From NCBI RefSeq assembly GCF_004564235.1, contig NZ_SOMN01000007.1, forward strand, positions 1 to 64,000: a DNA stretch of 64,000 bases, read 5' to 3'. Shown here one piece after another: positions 54,838 to 63,999 of the stretch. Positions within the stretch are counted from its first letter, which is position 1. Every line of letters begins with the position of its first letter. The position numbers and the translations under genes are program-made. This DNA is from Cohnella luojiensis. GTDB taxonomy: Bacteria; Bacillota; Bacilli; Paenibacillales; Paenibacillaceae. Below the pieces are notes generated by a model, which saw only the letters and a list, made by a program, of their open reading frames with translations, was not told the DNA's origin and ran no database searches.

Positions 54838-56627
54838 CGTTCTATTCCTCCTCTTGCCCATTGGCGAGATCGAGCGAGCATTCCCGCCTTCAGAATCGCG
54901 ATTTCTCTTTCGCGTTCTTTAAGCGCCTGTTCAGCGGTCGATTCATCAGTTAGCTCGAATGCAAGCAAATCTCCCGGTACTGCCTGAGCCAGCGATGGAA
55001 GGTCCGCGCTAATCACGTGCGCGATCTTGGGGTAGCCTCCCGTCGGCTGACAGCCTGCGGCTAGAATGATCGGCTGTCCGCTCGGCGGAACTTGGATCGT
55101 TCCTGGCGTGACTCCATGAGATTCAAGCTCATGGCGGCTTTCCCTTACCAACCCTTCGCCGGACAGCCGGATGCCCATCCGGTCCGAGGAAGCTTCCACT
55201 CGATAGAGCTCCTCGAATAGCAGCTCTCTAGATTCCGAGGTGAAAGCATCCCACTCCGAGCCTGCAAGCAATCGCAACGTAAACACGCGAGGCTTACGGG
55301 ATTGCCTCGCAATATAGGATGCGCCATCGATCCACCCGTCCACGCTCCAATTGGCCGCGATCCAGCGCTCATTGCTTTCCGCAGCCTTGCGGCTAAGCGA
55401 TGTCTTTAGAGAATCCGTCCACTCTCCAGGCGGCAGTGAGGCGATGGTATCCCCAGCAGCCAGCGCTCTCCCGCAGCCGCCGCCTATTCGTGCTCTTGGG
55501 TCCGTACTGCGGCTCCCTAATACGAACGGCACGTTAATTCCTCCAGCGATCGCGAGGTAAGCACGGCAGCCGGATTGCGCCGGACCAAACGAAAGCGTCG
55601 ATCCCTTGCTCAACCATACAGGCCTGTTCATTGGAATAGCAGTCCCATCTACAGTGGCACTGAGATCGGCACCGCAAATCGCAAGAAGCACATCTTCGAG
55701 AACGGAATAGCTCCCGCCAAGCAATGTTATTTCCAACGCCGCGGCATCTTCATCGTTGCCTATGAGCAAGTTTGCCTTCCTCAGTGATACTTCGTCCATG
55801 GCGCCTCCGACGGAAACGCCGTAAGCTTGCCATCCCTTCCTTCCACAGTCTTGAATCGTCGTGAGCAGTCCGGGCTTCTGCACCTGGAGCATGGGCGAGT
55901 AACCACTGCCGGCTCCCGTTACGATCGTTTTCTCCCGACCTCCTGCCAATGCCAAATCCAACCCATCGAAATCAGCTTCGATTACGGGAATAAATCGCAC
56001 GATATCCCCTTGCGCAAGCAGGAACGGCTCATCTTCCTCTGGACGAAATAACGGGATAGCCGTCCTGCCGATAATTTGCCAACCGCCGGGCGAAGTTACC
56101 GGATATATCCCGGTTTGGCCGCCGGCAACTCCAACCGAACCCGCAAGCACCTTCATTCGAGGAGTATCGTGACGAGGCTGCGCTAATGCTTCATTCAAGC
56201 CGCTTAAATACGGAAAACCCGGCGCGAAGCCCATCATCGCGACTGTATATGCGGCCTCGGAATGCCGCTCCGCGAATTGGCGTTCCGTCATCCCGCTTCT
56301 CCTGGCGCATTCCGCCAGATCAGGGCCATATTCGCCGCCATAGACAACGGGTATATTCGTGTGCCGCGGATGCGGCAACTGTTGTTCCTCCAATAAATCG
56401 AGCAGTCTGAGAAGCTGAAGCGAAGCACGCTCTACGGAGGCAGCAGTATCTATTATATGAAAAGTAATCGTTCGGTACGCCGCGACCGTCTCTTGAAGCC
56501 ATGGAATCGATAACCGAGAAATTGCTCGAGCCATAGAGGCAAGATACAAGGCGGTTGTAGGCTCATTCCAGCGGAGAGAGAACGCCCGGTCTCCGAGGCG
56601 TTGGACGGTAATATCCGATTGTTGCAT
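54834..56627 (-). CDS. 5-oxoprolinase subunits B and C fused
   Basis: 597 aa. Residues 1-about 235 are PxpB/KipI (LGDRAFSLRW; MGFAPGFPYLSGL; GGQTGIYPVTSPGGWQIIGR) and residues about 246-570 are PxpC/KipA (LQVQKPGLLTTIQDCGRKGW; LEITLLGGSY; GCRAYLAIAGGINVP). The two proteins, usually separate, are joined through a linker of about 20 residues. In B. subtilis the KipI half is also reported to inhibit KinA. Start at 56627 with AAAGGAGG. Followed by pxpA. Confidence 0.92.
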   Translation of the reverse strand: MQQSDITVQRLGDRAFSLRWNEPTTALYLASMARAISRLSIPWLQETVAAYRTITFHIIDTAASVERASLQLLRLLDLLEEQQLPHPRHTNIPVVYGGEYGPDLAECARRSGMTERQFAERHSEAAYTVAMMGFAPGFPYLSGLNEALAQPRHDTPRMKVLAGSVGVAGGQTGIYPVTSPGGWQIIGRTAIPLFRPEEDEPFLLAQGDIVRFIPVIEADFDGLDLALAGGREKTIVTGAGSGYSPMLQVQKPGLLTTIQDCGRKGWQAYGVSVGGAMDEVSLRKANLLIGNDEDAAALEITLLGGSYSVLEDVLLAICGADLSATVDGTAIPMNRPVWLSKGSTLSFGPAQSGCRAYLAIAGGINVPFVLGSRSTDPRARIGGGCGRALAAGDTIASLPPGEWTDSLKTSLSRKAAESNERWIAANWSVDGWIDGASYIARQSRKPRVFTLRLLAGSEWDAFTSESRELLFEELYRVEASSDRMGIRLSGEGLVRESRHELESHGVTPGTIQVPPSGQPIILAAGCQPTGGYPKIAHVISADLPSLAQAVPGDLLAFELTDESTAEQALKEREREIAILKAGMLARSRQWARGGIER

Positions 56628-56654
56628 CGAACTGCCTCCTTTCGCAACTTCCGT

Positions 56655-56684
56655 TTGCAACCTTTTCGAATAAAACGGTACAAT
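56655..56684 (+). promoter_or_regulatory. Promoter of the 107-aa gene
   Basis: TTGCAA (56655-56660), 18-bp spacer, TACAAT (56679-56684). A second TATAAT directly follows (56685-56690) but has no -35 at the right distance. Confidence 0.5.
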
Positions 56685-56716
56685 TATAATATCGGCAAGG
56701 GAGGATTGGTTCAAAA

Positions 56717-57040
56717 GTGGAAACGTACGACTTGGCGGAACTCGTCATCACGCAAGGCCCGCAATCTTGGAATCTTGCATTCGCTCGCGCTAAACTCATG
56801 ATCGTGTCCGAGTACGGTACAAGGCTTTGGTACATAGACGTGGACGGCATCACGGACGCCGAGCTTCTGAACAGGTTCGCGGATTCGGAAGAAATAGGAG
56901 TCGACGCGAGATTCACGACGATCGGGGGACGCCTGATGGAAGGCGAAGGATTTTTCCACCCTAACCCGCAGCATCATGCCGCAGCCATTCGAGGGAATGG
57001 ACAATTGGAAGGTTACGTGATCCCTCAAGGCTCTGCCTGA
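56717..57040 (+). CDS. Hypothetical protein, 107 aa
   Basis: I do not recognise a domain. A soluble alpha/beta-looking protein: LAELVITQGPQSWNLAFARA, LMIVSEYGTRLWYIDVDGI, then TTIGGRLMEGEGFFHPNPQ and a His pair. No signal peptide or membrane span. GTG start with GGGAGGA 11 nt upstream. It is divergent from the pxp genes and 118 bp before the MMPL transporter, on the same strand. Confidence 0.6.
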   Translation: METYDLAELVITQGPQSWNLAFARAKLMIVSEYGTRLWYIDVDGITDAELLNRFADSEEIGVDARFTTIGGRLMEGEGFFHPNPQHHAAAIRGNGQLEGYVIPQGSA

Positions 57041-57157
57041 CGATTGGTTCGATCGGTATCGACAAGAAAGGCTGTTCCCGGCCGGCAAGTTGTAAGTTGC
57101 CCATTCGGAATCAGCCTTTCTCCATAAAATATGCATTCATTAAATTGGAGGAGCATC

Positions 57158-59623
57158 TTGGAAAAATACATCGATTGGGTCGCGCGGCTCCGCTGGTTCA
57201 TCGTAACGGGCTGGCTATTGACGGCTTCCCTTTCCTTTATTGTCATGCCGGATCTGCAGGACATCGTCCGGAAGACGGAGCAAAGATTTCTGCCGCTCGA
57301 TGCCGAATCCGTGCAAGCGACTCGGCTATTGCAGCAAATCAATCCAACCGCACATTCTCTCTCCAGCGCGGTAATCGTGTTATCTCGAGAGAAGGGCTTG
57401 ACGGATGCGGATAGAAGCTGGCTGACCGAACTACTCAAGGAAATAGACTCCCGCAAGAGAGAGCTTGGCATTACGAGCGTGCTCTCTGCCGAGACTCAGC
57501 CGGAACTAGCGGATCGATTACTAAGCAAGGACGACTCCACGCAGCTCGCGATCGTCAGCCTGCCCAAAGCCGACTTCGAGGACGCAACGAGAATCACTCT
57601 GGATAAGCTGAAGCGGATGCTGGAAAGCGCTCCAAAGGGAGCGTTAGCCGTATTGACGGGAAGCGCTCCGCTCTCCCAAGATTTTCAACAATCGTCGGAG
57701 AACGGTTTACGGCGCACGGAGCTGATAACAATCGGCCTGGTTCTCCTAATTCTGTTATTCGTGTTCCGATCGCCGGTCACCTCAATCATCCCTCTGCTTA
57801 CGATCGGAGTAAGCTTCATCATCTCGAGAGGCCTAGTCGCGACGTTCGCGTCACTTGGCGTACCCGTCTCGCACTTCACGGAATCGTTCTTGATCGCCGT
57901 CCTTTTTGGTGCCGGAACGGATTATTGCATCCTCATGATCCTGCGATATCGGGAGGAACTACGTCACGTAGAAGATGGAAATCCTCTCGCGGCAATGTCC
58001 CGGATGATGACCGGCGTGGGGAAGACCGTTCTCTTCTCCGCTAGTACCGTCTTTACCGCCTTTCTACTCATCGGTTTCGCCGAATTCGGCTTATATCGTT
58101 CTGCGGTAGGCGTTGCCATAGGCATGCTGGTTACGGTCGCCGCGGCTTTGACGCTTGCCCCTGCCTTGCTGCTTATATTCGGAAGATCGTTGTTCTGGCC
58201 TCTAGGGTTTAGCGGCTCCGAAGGGCACCGTGAGTCCCGAATTTGGAGCAGGCTCGCATCCCTAACGGCGAGACGGTCGGGTATTGTGCTTCTGGCAGCC
58301 GTGATCTGTCTAACGCCCCTCGCCTTCTTGTTTCAAGGAAATCGTTCTTTTGACGATATTTCGGAAATCAATCCTCATCTCGGTTCGGTTGTCGGCTTTC
58401 GCCAAGTGGAGAAAGCATTCAGCTCCGGAGAGGTGTTTCCGGTTACGGTTGTCGTGACTTCTACGGAATCGATGCGAACGACATCGGGGCTTGCGGCTCT
58501 GGAACAGGCAAGCTCTGCGCTGACCCGAACGGATCATGTCGGAGAGGTGCGAAGCGCGGTGCGTCCTCTCGGGCGCAAGCCTGAAGAGCTGACCGTTCCC
58601 GGTCAGCTTCGGAAACCGAATGTCGGCGATATCGTCAAATCCATCATTAAGGATCAGCAGCTTTTAATCGACGGGCTAAAGGCTATCTCGTTAGGGGCTG
58701 CCCCGTTAAGCCAAGGACTCATTGGAATCGTACCGGCTATTCGGCAACTGGAGTCAGGCTTAAGCAAGCTGATCGCCTCGCAGCTTGGGGGATTAAAACG
58801 GGTTACCGATTCCGGAGACGGAGATTCGAAGGAGTCTGAGGATAAAAAAGCAGAGAAGGCGCGCTTGAAACAACAAGCCATGGATTATTACATCTCGCCG
58901 GACGGTTTCACGACGAAGTTTGAACTCATTTTGGATATTAACCCGTACTCCGATCAAGCCATGGACGCCATGCCAATGATAGCGAACCAACTAAGGGAAA
59001 GCTTGCGGGCTACCGCCCTGACCAATCCTAAAGTTTACGTGACCGGTGTAACGGCTAAATACCAAGAGCTGCGCGAGATTTCTTATCGAGACTTCCTCCG
59101 AACCGGTATTCTCGTACTCGCGGGTATCGCTATAGTTCTTATGCTATTGCTAAGGTCGGTAGCCGCGCCTTTATACGTTCTTCTATCGCTCGGGTTTAAT
59201 TACTTGATTACGATGGGGATCGTAGAGTTTCTGTTCGTCAAAGTCATGGGGTTTTCGGGGTTGTCGTGGACGGTTTCGTTCTTTATCTTCCTCGTCATCG
59301 TGGCGCTTGGGGTCGACTACAGCATATTTCTTATGTCGCGATTCAAGGAGGAGTATCGCCCTGGGGAAGCCGTTCTCGCCATGACGAAAGCCATGAAGAC
59401 AACGGGCGGTATCATCGGTTCCGCTGCCATCATGATGGCAGCGACATTCGGCGCCCTTAGCTTCTCGGGCGTGGACACGCTCGTTCAGATCGGGGTCGGC
59501 ACGCTCATAGGGTTATTGTTGTACGCCACGCTGTTTATGGGCTTTATCGTACCCGCATTCTCGTTCTTGCTGGGCGATGCGAATTGGTGGCCATACTCTA
59601 GGCAGAAAGAGAACAAGAAGTGA
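57158..59623 (+). CDS. MMPL-family RND-type transporter
   Basis: 821 aa inner-membrane protein with the repeated RND layout: one helix, a large external loop (about 30-175), a five-helix bundle (about 185-365, with GAGTDYCILMILRYREEL), a second external loop (about 385-620) and a second bundle (about 640-800, with ALGVDYSIFLMSRFKEE). These GxxxDY motifs are the proton-relay site of MMPL proteins, which export lipids or hydrophobic compounds. The start is a TTG at 57158 with TTGGAGGA upstream; an ATG 27 nt earlier has none. No regulator is adjacent. Confidence 0.88.
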   Translation: MEKYIDWVARLRWFIVTGWLLTASLSFIVMPDLQDIVRKTEQRFLPLDAESVQATRLLQQINPTAHSLSSAVIVLSREKGLTDADRSWLTELLKEIDSRKRELGITSVLSAETQPELADRLLSKDDSTQLAIVSLPKADFEDATRITLDKLKRMLESAPKGALAVLTGSAPLSQDFQQSSENGLRRTELITIGLVLLILLFVFRSPVTSIIPLLTIGVSFIISRGLVATFASLGVPVSHFTESFLIAVLFGAGTDYCILMILRYREELRHVEDGNPLAAMSRMMTGVGKTVLFSASTVFTAFLLIGFAEFGLYRSAVGVAIGMLVTVAAALTLAPALLLIFGRSLFWPLGFSGSEGHRESRIWSRLASLTARRSGIVLLAAVICLTPLAFLFQGNRSFDDISEINPHLGSVVGFRQVEKAFSSGEVFPVTVVVTSTESMRTTSGLAALEQASSALTRTDHVGEVRSAVRPLGRKPEELTVPGQLRKPNVGDIVKSIIKDQQLLIDGLKAISLGAAPLSQGLIGIVPAIRQLESGLSKLIASQLGGLKRVTDSGDGDSKESEDKKAEKARLKQQAMDYYISPDGFTTKFELILDINPYSDQAMDAMPMIANQLRESLRATALTNPKVYVTGVTAKYQELREISYRDFLRTGILVLAGIAIVLMLLLRSVAAPLYVLLSLGFNYLITMGIVEFLFVKVMGFSGLSWTVSFFIFLVIVALGVDYSIFLMSRFKEEYRPGEAVLAMTKAMKTTGGIIGSAAIMMAATFGALSFSGVDTLVQIGVGTLIGLLLYATLFMGFIVPAFSFLLGDANWWPYSRQKENKK

Positions 59624-59639
59624 TTGACCCGTGGCTATT

Positions 59640-60272
59640 CTAATCGATTACCTCAACAAACCAAGTAATTCTGCCTTCCAAAAAACGCATAAAAGCTTCA
59701 AGCTCCAGCTGTTGGAGGTGCTCAAGAAAAACGCGCGACTCCTCTTCCCTGACGTGGTTTTCTTGAATCGCGATGGCATTGAGGAACAAATAAGGATTCC
59801 AGCTCCCTTGCGTGGCGATTTTGTTTAACGGATCCCGAAGCGGTCCATGGGGAATCGTCTGCTGCATAAGGAAACCCGCCGCTCTTGCTTGGAGCCCATG
59901 AAACGAAGGATGATTGCCCGCCAGGTGAAACCAGTATTTCGCATTGTCGAAATCCCCCTCTCTCCTGTGCATGATGCCATGAAGGGCCGCCCCAGTCGGC
60001 GTGTTCAAATGCTCGACTAACTCATGGGCAGCGTGCAAGCTATCATTCCATAGATGAAGCGCCGCTTTCCAAGCCCTAGCCGACAACAAGCCGTCGGGAT
60101 GGCCTTCTCCCAGCTGCGACTCCGATAATGCCGCAATCTTCTCGTCCAATCCCGGATGCCATACGTGCTCGGGCGTTAGGGGCGAATTACGTTTGCGGCC
60201 CAACATTCGGTTGATGAATCCATGCTGACGTACGGTTTGCTCGGCGTGTTCTTCGCGCAGGGCTTTATGCAT
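59640..60272 (-). CDS. Conserved protein of unknown function, 210 aa
   Basis: A helical protein that I cannot assign. The segment GAALHGIMHRREGDFDNAKY, then WFHLAGNHPSFHGL, is striking (HGIxHRxExDxxNAKYW) and looks like a conserved core; similar wording appears in other Paenibacillaceae proteins from memory. His and Trp are frequent, hinting at a metal or a cofactor site. No signal or membrane segment. GGGGGAGGGAAACTC precedes the ATG. Convergent with the MMPL gene with only 16 bp between stops and no terminator seen. Confidence 0.7.
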   Translation of the reverse strand: MHKALREEHAEQTVRQHGFINRMLGRKRNSPLTPEHVWHPGLDEKIAALSESQLGEGHPDGLLSARAWKAALHLWNDSLHAAHELVEHLNTPTGAALHGIMHRREGDFDNAKYWFHLAGNHPSFHGLQARAAGFLMQQTIPHGPLRDPLNKIATQGSWNPYLFLNAIAIQENHVREEESRVFLEHLQQLELEAFMRFLEGRITWFVEVID

Positions 60273-60358
60273 GAGTTTCCCTCCCCCGAAATACCATCTT
60301 TTGACAAAACAATAGCCGAAAGTACGAAATTTGTCGAGTTTTATTTTCCAAAGACAAC

Positions 60359-60401
60359 AAAAGGAGCTACCCCGGTCATTTGATCCAGGTTAGCTCCTCT
60401 A
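60359..60401 (-). terminator. Terminator of the aldolase gene
   Basis: GAGGAGCTA with TAGCTCCTTTT around CCTGG/CCGGG pairing, followed on the minus strand by TTTTGTTG. Confidence 0.75.
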
Positions 60402-60412
60402 ATTCTTGATGC

Positions 60413-61381
60413 TTATTTACCGATGAAAATTTCCGGAGTCGTCATCTTATCATAGAAATCGGTGTATAGATCCCGTTTCTCCGAAGCGCGCCAGCCCATG
60501 GCCGAACGCGGATGCTCATCCAACGTACCCGTAATCATGTCTGGGATTAAGTAACCCCACTCTTCCTTCTCCCGCAGCTTGATCATATGCTTCTCGATCA
60601 TTCCAAGCACCGGACGCAGGCTGTATTCCGGACGAGTCAGCTTCGCTAACAAAAGCTCGGTAGGCGTATTGCCTGCTGCACGACCCATTCCGTATACGGA
60701 TGCGTCCAGCAATTCAACGCCTAACTGGGCCGCGGTCAACGTGTTTGCGAACGCCAGCTGAAGGTTGTTATGGGTGTGGACGCCTAGGCGTTTGTTCTTC
60801 AAGGCGCGGCGGAATTTCTCCACCAAGAAACGAATGTCATCCGGATCCAAGCTTCCGAAAGAATCCACGATGTAGACGACATCGATCGGGCTCTCATTAA
60901 TCATCGACAATGCTTCGTTCAGCTCGTTGTCCATTACGCCGGACAGCGCCATGATGTTAATCGTTGTCTCATAACCGCGCTCGTGGAATAATGTCGCAAG
61001 CTCGATTGCTTTTGCCGTATCGCGGGCATAACAAGCGACGCGAATTAAGTCTAATAAGGAATCGCTGCGCATAAGCACGTCCGCTTCGTCTACCCGACCT
61101 ACGTCGACTAGAGCGGATAGCTTCGTGTTTTTCTTTTCCTTAATGACTTTGCGCAGAAAATCGTCGTCCAGGAATCTCCATGGTCCCTCGGTGCCTTCGC
61201 TCTTGAGCAATTTAGGGGAGTTCTTGTATCCGATCTCCATGTACTCTACGCCAGCGGCGTTTAACGATTCGTACAAATCCTGCACGAACTCCACGCTGAA
61301 ATCCCAATTGTTGACAAGCCCTCCGTCGCGGACCGTACAATCCACGATTTTGCAGTGATTCGTCTTGCTATGTACCGTCAT
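60413..61381 (-). CDS. HMGL-like aldolase-domain protein
   Basis: 322 aa TIM-barrel enzyme of the pyruvate carboxyltransferase/HMG-CoA lyase superfamily. VDCTVRDGGLVNNWDFS gives the metal-binding start, VYIVDSFGSLDPDDI and GVHTHNNLQLAFANTL give the HxH-type ligands, and DASVYGMGRAAGNTPTELLL is typical. It resembles the aldolase subunit of 4-hydroxy-2-oxovalerate aldolases but has no partner dehydrogenase next to it. Substrate not assignable. AAAGGAGATTTTACGGAA precedes the ATG. Confidence 0.82.
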   Translation of the reverse strand: MTVHSKTNHCKIVDCTVRDGGLVNNWDFSVEFVQDLYESLNAAGVEYMEIGYKNSPKLLKSEGTEGPWRFLDDDFLRKVIKEKKNTKLSALVDVGRVDEADVLMRSDSLLDLIRVACYARDTAKAIELATLFHERGYETTINIMALSGVMDNELNEALSMINESPIDVVYIVDSFGSLDPDDIRFLVEKFRRALKNKRLGVHTHNNLQLAFANTLTAAQLGVELLDASVYGMGRAAGNTPTELLLAKLTRPEYSLRPVLGMIEKHMIKLREKEEWGYLIPDMITGTLDEHPRSAMGWRASEKRDLYTDFYDKMTTPEIFIGK

Positions 61382-61449
61382 TTCCGTAAAATCTCCTTTT
61401 CTACGATGCATTCGCGAATCTGGATAATGATTATTAGTTTACATCAAAC

Positions 61450-61725
61450 TCAATCGAAATGAAATACGATATCCTCGCCTTGTATGTCGATCTTCAGGCT
61501 TCTGCCTTCCAAAAACCAAACGTCCTTGCTTTCCATGTAAAAGGTGATGAGATCCGCGACCGTCGTGACTGCCGCGTCAAGTGGCGTGTCTCTTGTTATG
61601 CCAAACGCAAAGGGTGTTTCTCCTCCGCTTACGTAACGTACGAATACTCGAATCATCTCTCCGTCGCTAAATCCCCATTCCCCTTTGAAGCATGACAGCG
61701 CGGATGGCGTGACGATCAACTCCAC
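61450..61725 (-). CDS. HesB/YneR-like protein without cluster cysteines, 91 aa
   Basis: VELIVTPSALSCFKGEWGFS, then IRVFVRYVSG, FAFGITRD and FYMESKDVWFLEG follow the YneR group of the HesB/IscA (A-type scaffold) fold. The three Cys that bind iron-sulfur clusters in true IscA are absent, so cluster binding is unlikely; function of this group is unknown. GTG start at 61725 with GAGGTG upstream; the longer frame to 61740 has no site. Confidence 0.75.
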   Translation of the reverse strand: MELIVTPSALSCFKGEWGFSDGEMIRVFVRYVSGGETPFAFGITRDTPLDAAVTTVADLITFYMESKDVWFLEGRSLKIDIQGEDIVFHFD

Positions 61726-61851
61726 AGTCCAACACCTCATCTTTCAATTTTGGGTACTCTTACATTTTACATCCAATCGCGAAATAAAGAAATGAGCCCT
61801 GAAGTGCGTAAAAGAAGTATACTTTACCGTTCTAAGTAACCAAAAACACAA

Positions 61852-61892
61852 AAAAAACCGCATGATCTACGTGAGACCAGCGGTTTTACTTA
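61852..61892 (-). terminator. Terminator of the IDEAL-domain gene
   Basis: AAAACCGC with GCGGTTTT around an 18-nt loop, followed on the minus strand by TTTTTTTTG, 6 bp after the stop. The promoter of the following gene was not resolved in the remaining 120 bp. Confidence 0.78.
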
Positions 61893-61897
61893 TCTTT

Positions 61898-62266
61898 TTA
61901 GACCTTATATCTTAATCGATTCGTAAAAGATGTCCGAGAGAGCGACTGCCCTTTGTTCGTGCCCTCGGCTTTGGATACCGACTGCAACTTAAGGGTTAAC
62001 TCTTCAAACCATTGATCATCCTTAGTCGACAAAGCAATGTCGATCAGACTTTGAATAGCTTCCGCATCCTCCAAGGCATACGTGGGCAGCTTTCTTACCC
62101 ACTGTTCCCGCACAAGGATGGATTTGCCCACGGATTCATCGTTATCCGACTTGACCACGAATACGTTCGCCATTCTTTGCTCTTCATCCAAGCCATCGAC
62201 AAAACCGTGAATCAATTCCCCGTTTCGCGTTTTCGCATGTACCCAATCGCTGATCTCAACCTTCAT
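61898..62266 (-). CDS. IDEAL-domain protein, 122 aa
   Basis: The C-terminal half has the IDEAL motif region LEDAEAIQSLIDIALSTKDD, then QWFEELTLKL; the N-terminal half (VEISDWVHAKTRNGELIHGF, then VDGLDEEQ) is a small beta-rich domain. IDEAL domains occur in Bacillota proteins such as the ComK-adaptor-like and transcription-linked small proteins, with no common biochemical role known. Driven by a very good sigma-A promoter at 62394-62422 with a leader of about 120 nt. Confidence 0.75.
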   Translation of the reverse strand: MKVEISDWVHAKTRNGELIHGFVDGLDEEQRMANVFVVKSDNDESVGKSILVREQWVRKLPTYALEDAEAIQSLIDIALSTKDDQWFEELTLKLQSVSKAEGTNKGQSLSRTSFTNRLRYKV

Positions 62267-62393
62267 CTTCTACACCACCTATCCGAAATATGATATGCAT
62301 TCAACTGTAACAAAGTTCATTACATTTCAGTTAAAAAATCGACGATTCGCCCGCTAACTCTGCTCATCGTCTATTCGTAACCTTTGTTCTGTA

Positions 62394-62422
62394 ATAATAT
62401 ATCTTACAGTTTATTTTGTCAA
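62394..62422 (-). promoter_or_regulatory. Strong sigma-A promoter of the IDEAL-domain gene
   Basis: Minus strand TTGACA (62422-62417), 17-bp spacer, TATTAT (62399-62394): a near-consensus promoter. The leader contains ATCGTC/GACGAT complementarity that could form a small hairpin. Confidence 0.8.
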
Positions 62423-62444
62423 GTTCATGAACGCAGCTTAAAGT

Positions 62445-63224
62445 CTAGGAGTGCCTCGAGATGACGGAATCCAGGATATCCGCTACCCTGGAGTAACCGG
62501 CGTTCAATTCGTTAGCGTTTAATGTCAAACGAACAAACCGCTCGTCGGCATCCAGAGCTTCGGCGAACATGCCTAGCATGCCGGACGCCTTGCGATCGAT
62601 CTGCAGCAGCAGCTCCACCCCATCAGGTCGAATGTCCAGGAATATGAGTTCTAACTCATCCAATCTGCCGCGGTATCGCCCCCCGGCAGGTACCCATTCG
62701 AACTCTTGAACGAAGGGCAACGAAGCCCGCATACGCGGAGCGTATACCGATTCGGCATCCCTCAATCGAAACCCTAAGCTATCCACGGCATCCAATACGG
62801 TTTTCTGCAACGCGGAGGGCGCTACTTGAATGCGATCCTCGTCGGACGGATCTACCGCGGATTGAATATCCGCCGCCGTTTTAATCCAGACCGATACGCG
62901 TCCAAGCGTTAGCGGCGTATTTCTCGGAAGTAAGAAAGAAAACGGAATTTCCTTGAATTCCTGAATGGCGATGGATTGAGGTTGCGTGATCCGGATAACG
63001 GATATTTCCGCATTCTGGTGAATCTTCGAATCGTTCACCTCGCGAAGATAAGTAGTCATTACAGATAACTGGATGCCGTCCAATTGCTGCTCGACCGACC
63101 CGCCCTGAATTCGGACGACTCCGCGGATTTCTTCTCCGGGAAAATAGGATGATTTCTCGAGTACGGTATCTACTTTCGCCGATCCGATCCCGATGCTAGC
63201 CAACACTCTTCCGAAAAATGACAC
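62445..63224 (-). CDS. spo0M: Sporulation-control protein Spo0M
   Basis: 259 aa, arrestin-like fold. The start VSFFGRVLASIGIGSAKVDT and YFPGEEIRGVVRIQGG are Spo0M hallmarks, with EIPFSFLLPRNTPLT and the C-terminal domain IRPDGVELLLQIDRKASG. In B. subtilis Spo0M affects the early sporulation decision; its mechanism is unclear. The start is GTG at 63224, matching the family N-terminus; an upstream TTG in the same frame is not needed. The ribosome site is weak (AAGGGTTGGG). Confidence 0.9.
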   Translation of the reverse strand: MSFFGRVLASIGIGSAKVDTVLEKSSYFPGEEIRGVVRIQGGSVEQQLDGIQLSVMTTYLREVNDSKIHQNAEISVIRITQPQSIAIQEFKEIPFSFLLPRNTPLTLGRVSVWIKTAADIQSAVDPSDEDRIQVAPSALQKTVLDAVDSLGFRLRDAESVYAPRMRASLPFVQEFEWVPAGGRYRGRLDELELIFLDIRPDGVELLLQIDRKASGMLGMFAEALDADERFVRLTLNANELNAGYSRVADILDSVISRHS

Positions 63225-63325
63225 TTTGCATCCCAACCCTTCACAAAAATTAATACTCGCTAGGATATACGTTACGGTCTTCCAAAGGATTCATTCTCCG
63301 TAATCTTAAGAAAATAAAAAGATAA

Positions 63326-63350
63326 GGCGGGAAATTCGCCGCCTCCCGCC
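63326..63350 (-). terminator. Terminator of the TetR-family gene
   Basis: GGCGGGA with TCCCGCC, followed on the minus strand by TTATCTTTTTATTTT. The same 190-bp gap contains a perfect 16-bp palindrome CCGCATGCGCATGCGG (63373-63388), the possible operator or a second hairpin; nothing else is seen. Confidence 0.65.
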
Positions 63351-63429
63351 GATCCTGCGAGTGGCAAGTGCCCCGCATGCGCATGCGGCTGCACCCAGCT
63401 CTATAACTTGATGCATTATAAGTGTTTAT

Positions 63430-63999
63430 TTATTTCAACCCGTTAAATACGGTCACGATAATTTGCTTTACATGGTGATCATTCAAAGACTCCCCCGTGA
63501 CAAGCATGCGATAAAAAAGGGGGCCGTAAAGTAAGTCAACACCTAAAGCCAGATCAAGGTTACCTTTCAGTTCCCCCCGCTGAACTCCTCGATTCAAAAG
63601 CAACATAGCTTCAGCCCTACGCGGATGAATATAGTGAGTCCGGAATGCTTCAATTATTGCGGAATCCAATTGCCCCTGCCCAATCAAAGCAGCTATGATT
63701 TTTCCTTCCGGGCTGGTCATAAATCTTGATAAGTTTGTCGCATGAATCAATAAGTCTTCCAATACCGTACCTGTTTCTGGAATCGGCAACCTGTCCTTGG
63801 CCGCTGAAAAAAAACCATCCATAACAACAGCAGCCTTATTGGGCCACCATTTATAAATCGTTACTTTACTAACACCGGCTCGTTCGGCGATTTTCTCTAC
63901 CGTTACATCGTCGAACCCTTTTTCCAAAAGTAGTTCGTAAGAAGCCGTAAGGATGGATTTTTGAGTGATTGGATTGCGTGGACGTCCTCTTTTAGGCAT
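63430..63999 (-). CDS. TetR/AcrR-family transcriptional regulator
   Basis: 189 aa. N-terminal helix-turn-helix (about 10-60: AERAGVSKVTIYKWWPNKAA) and a C-terminal ligand domain of the TetR_C type (about 80-189). The start MPKRGRPRNPI at 63999 is the first base pair but one of the window edge, so its ribosome site and promoter are not visible, and a longer N-terminus cannot be excluded. Target and ligand unknown; the neighbouring gene it might control lies outside the window. Confidence 0.85.
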   Translation of the reverse strand: MPKRGRPRNPITQKSILTASYELLLEKGFDDVTVEKIAERAGVSKVTIYKWWPNKAAVVMDGFFSAAKDRLPIPETGTVLEDLLIHATNLSRFMTSPEGKIIAALIGQGQLDSAIIEAFRTHYIHPRRAEAMLLLNRGVQRGELKGNLDLALGVDLLYGPLFYRMLVTGESLNDHHVKQIIVTVFNGLK

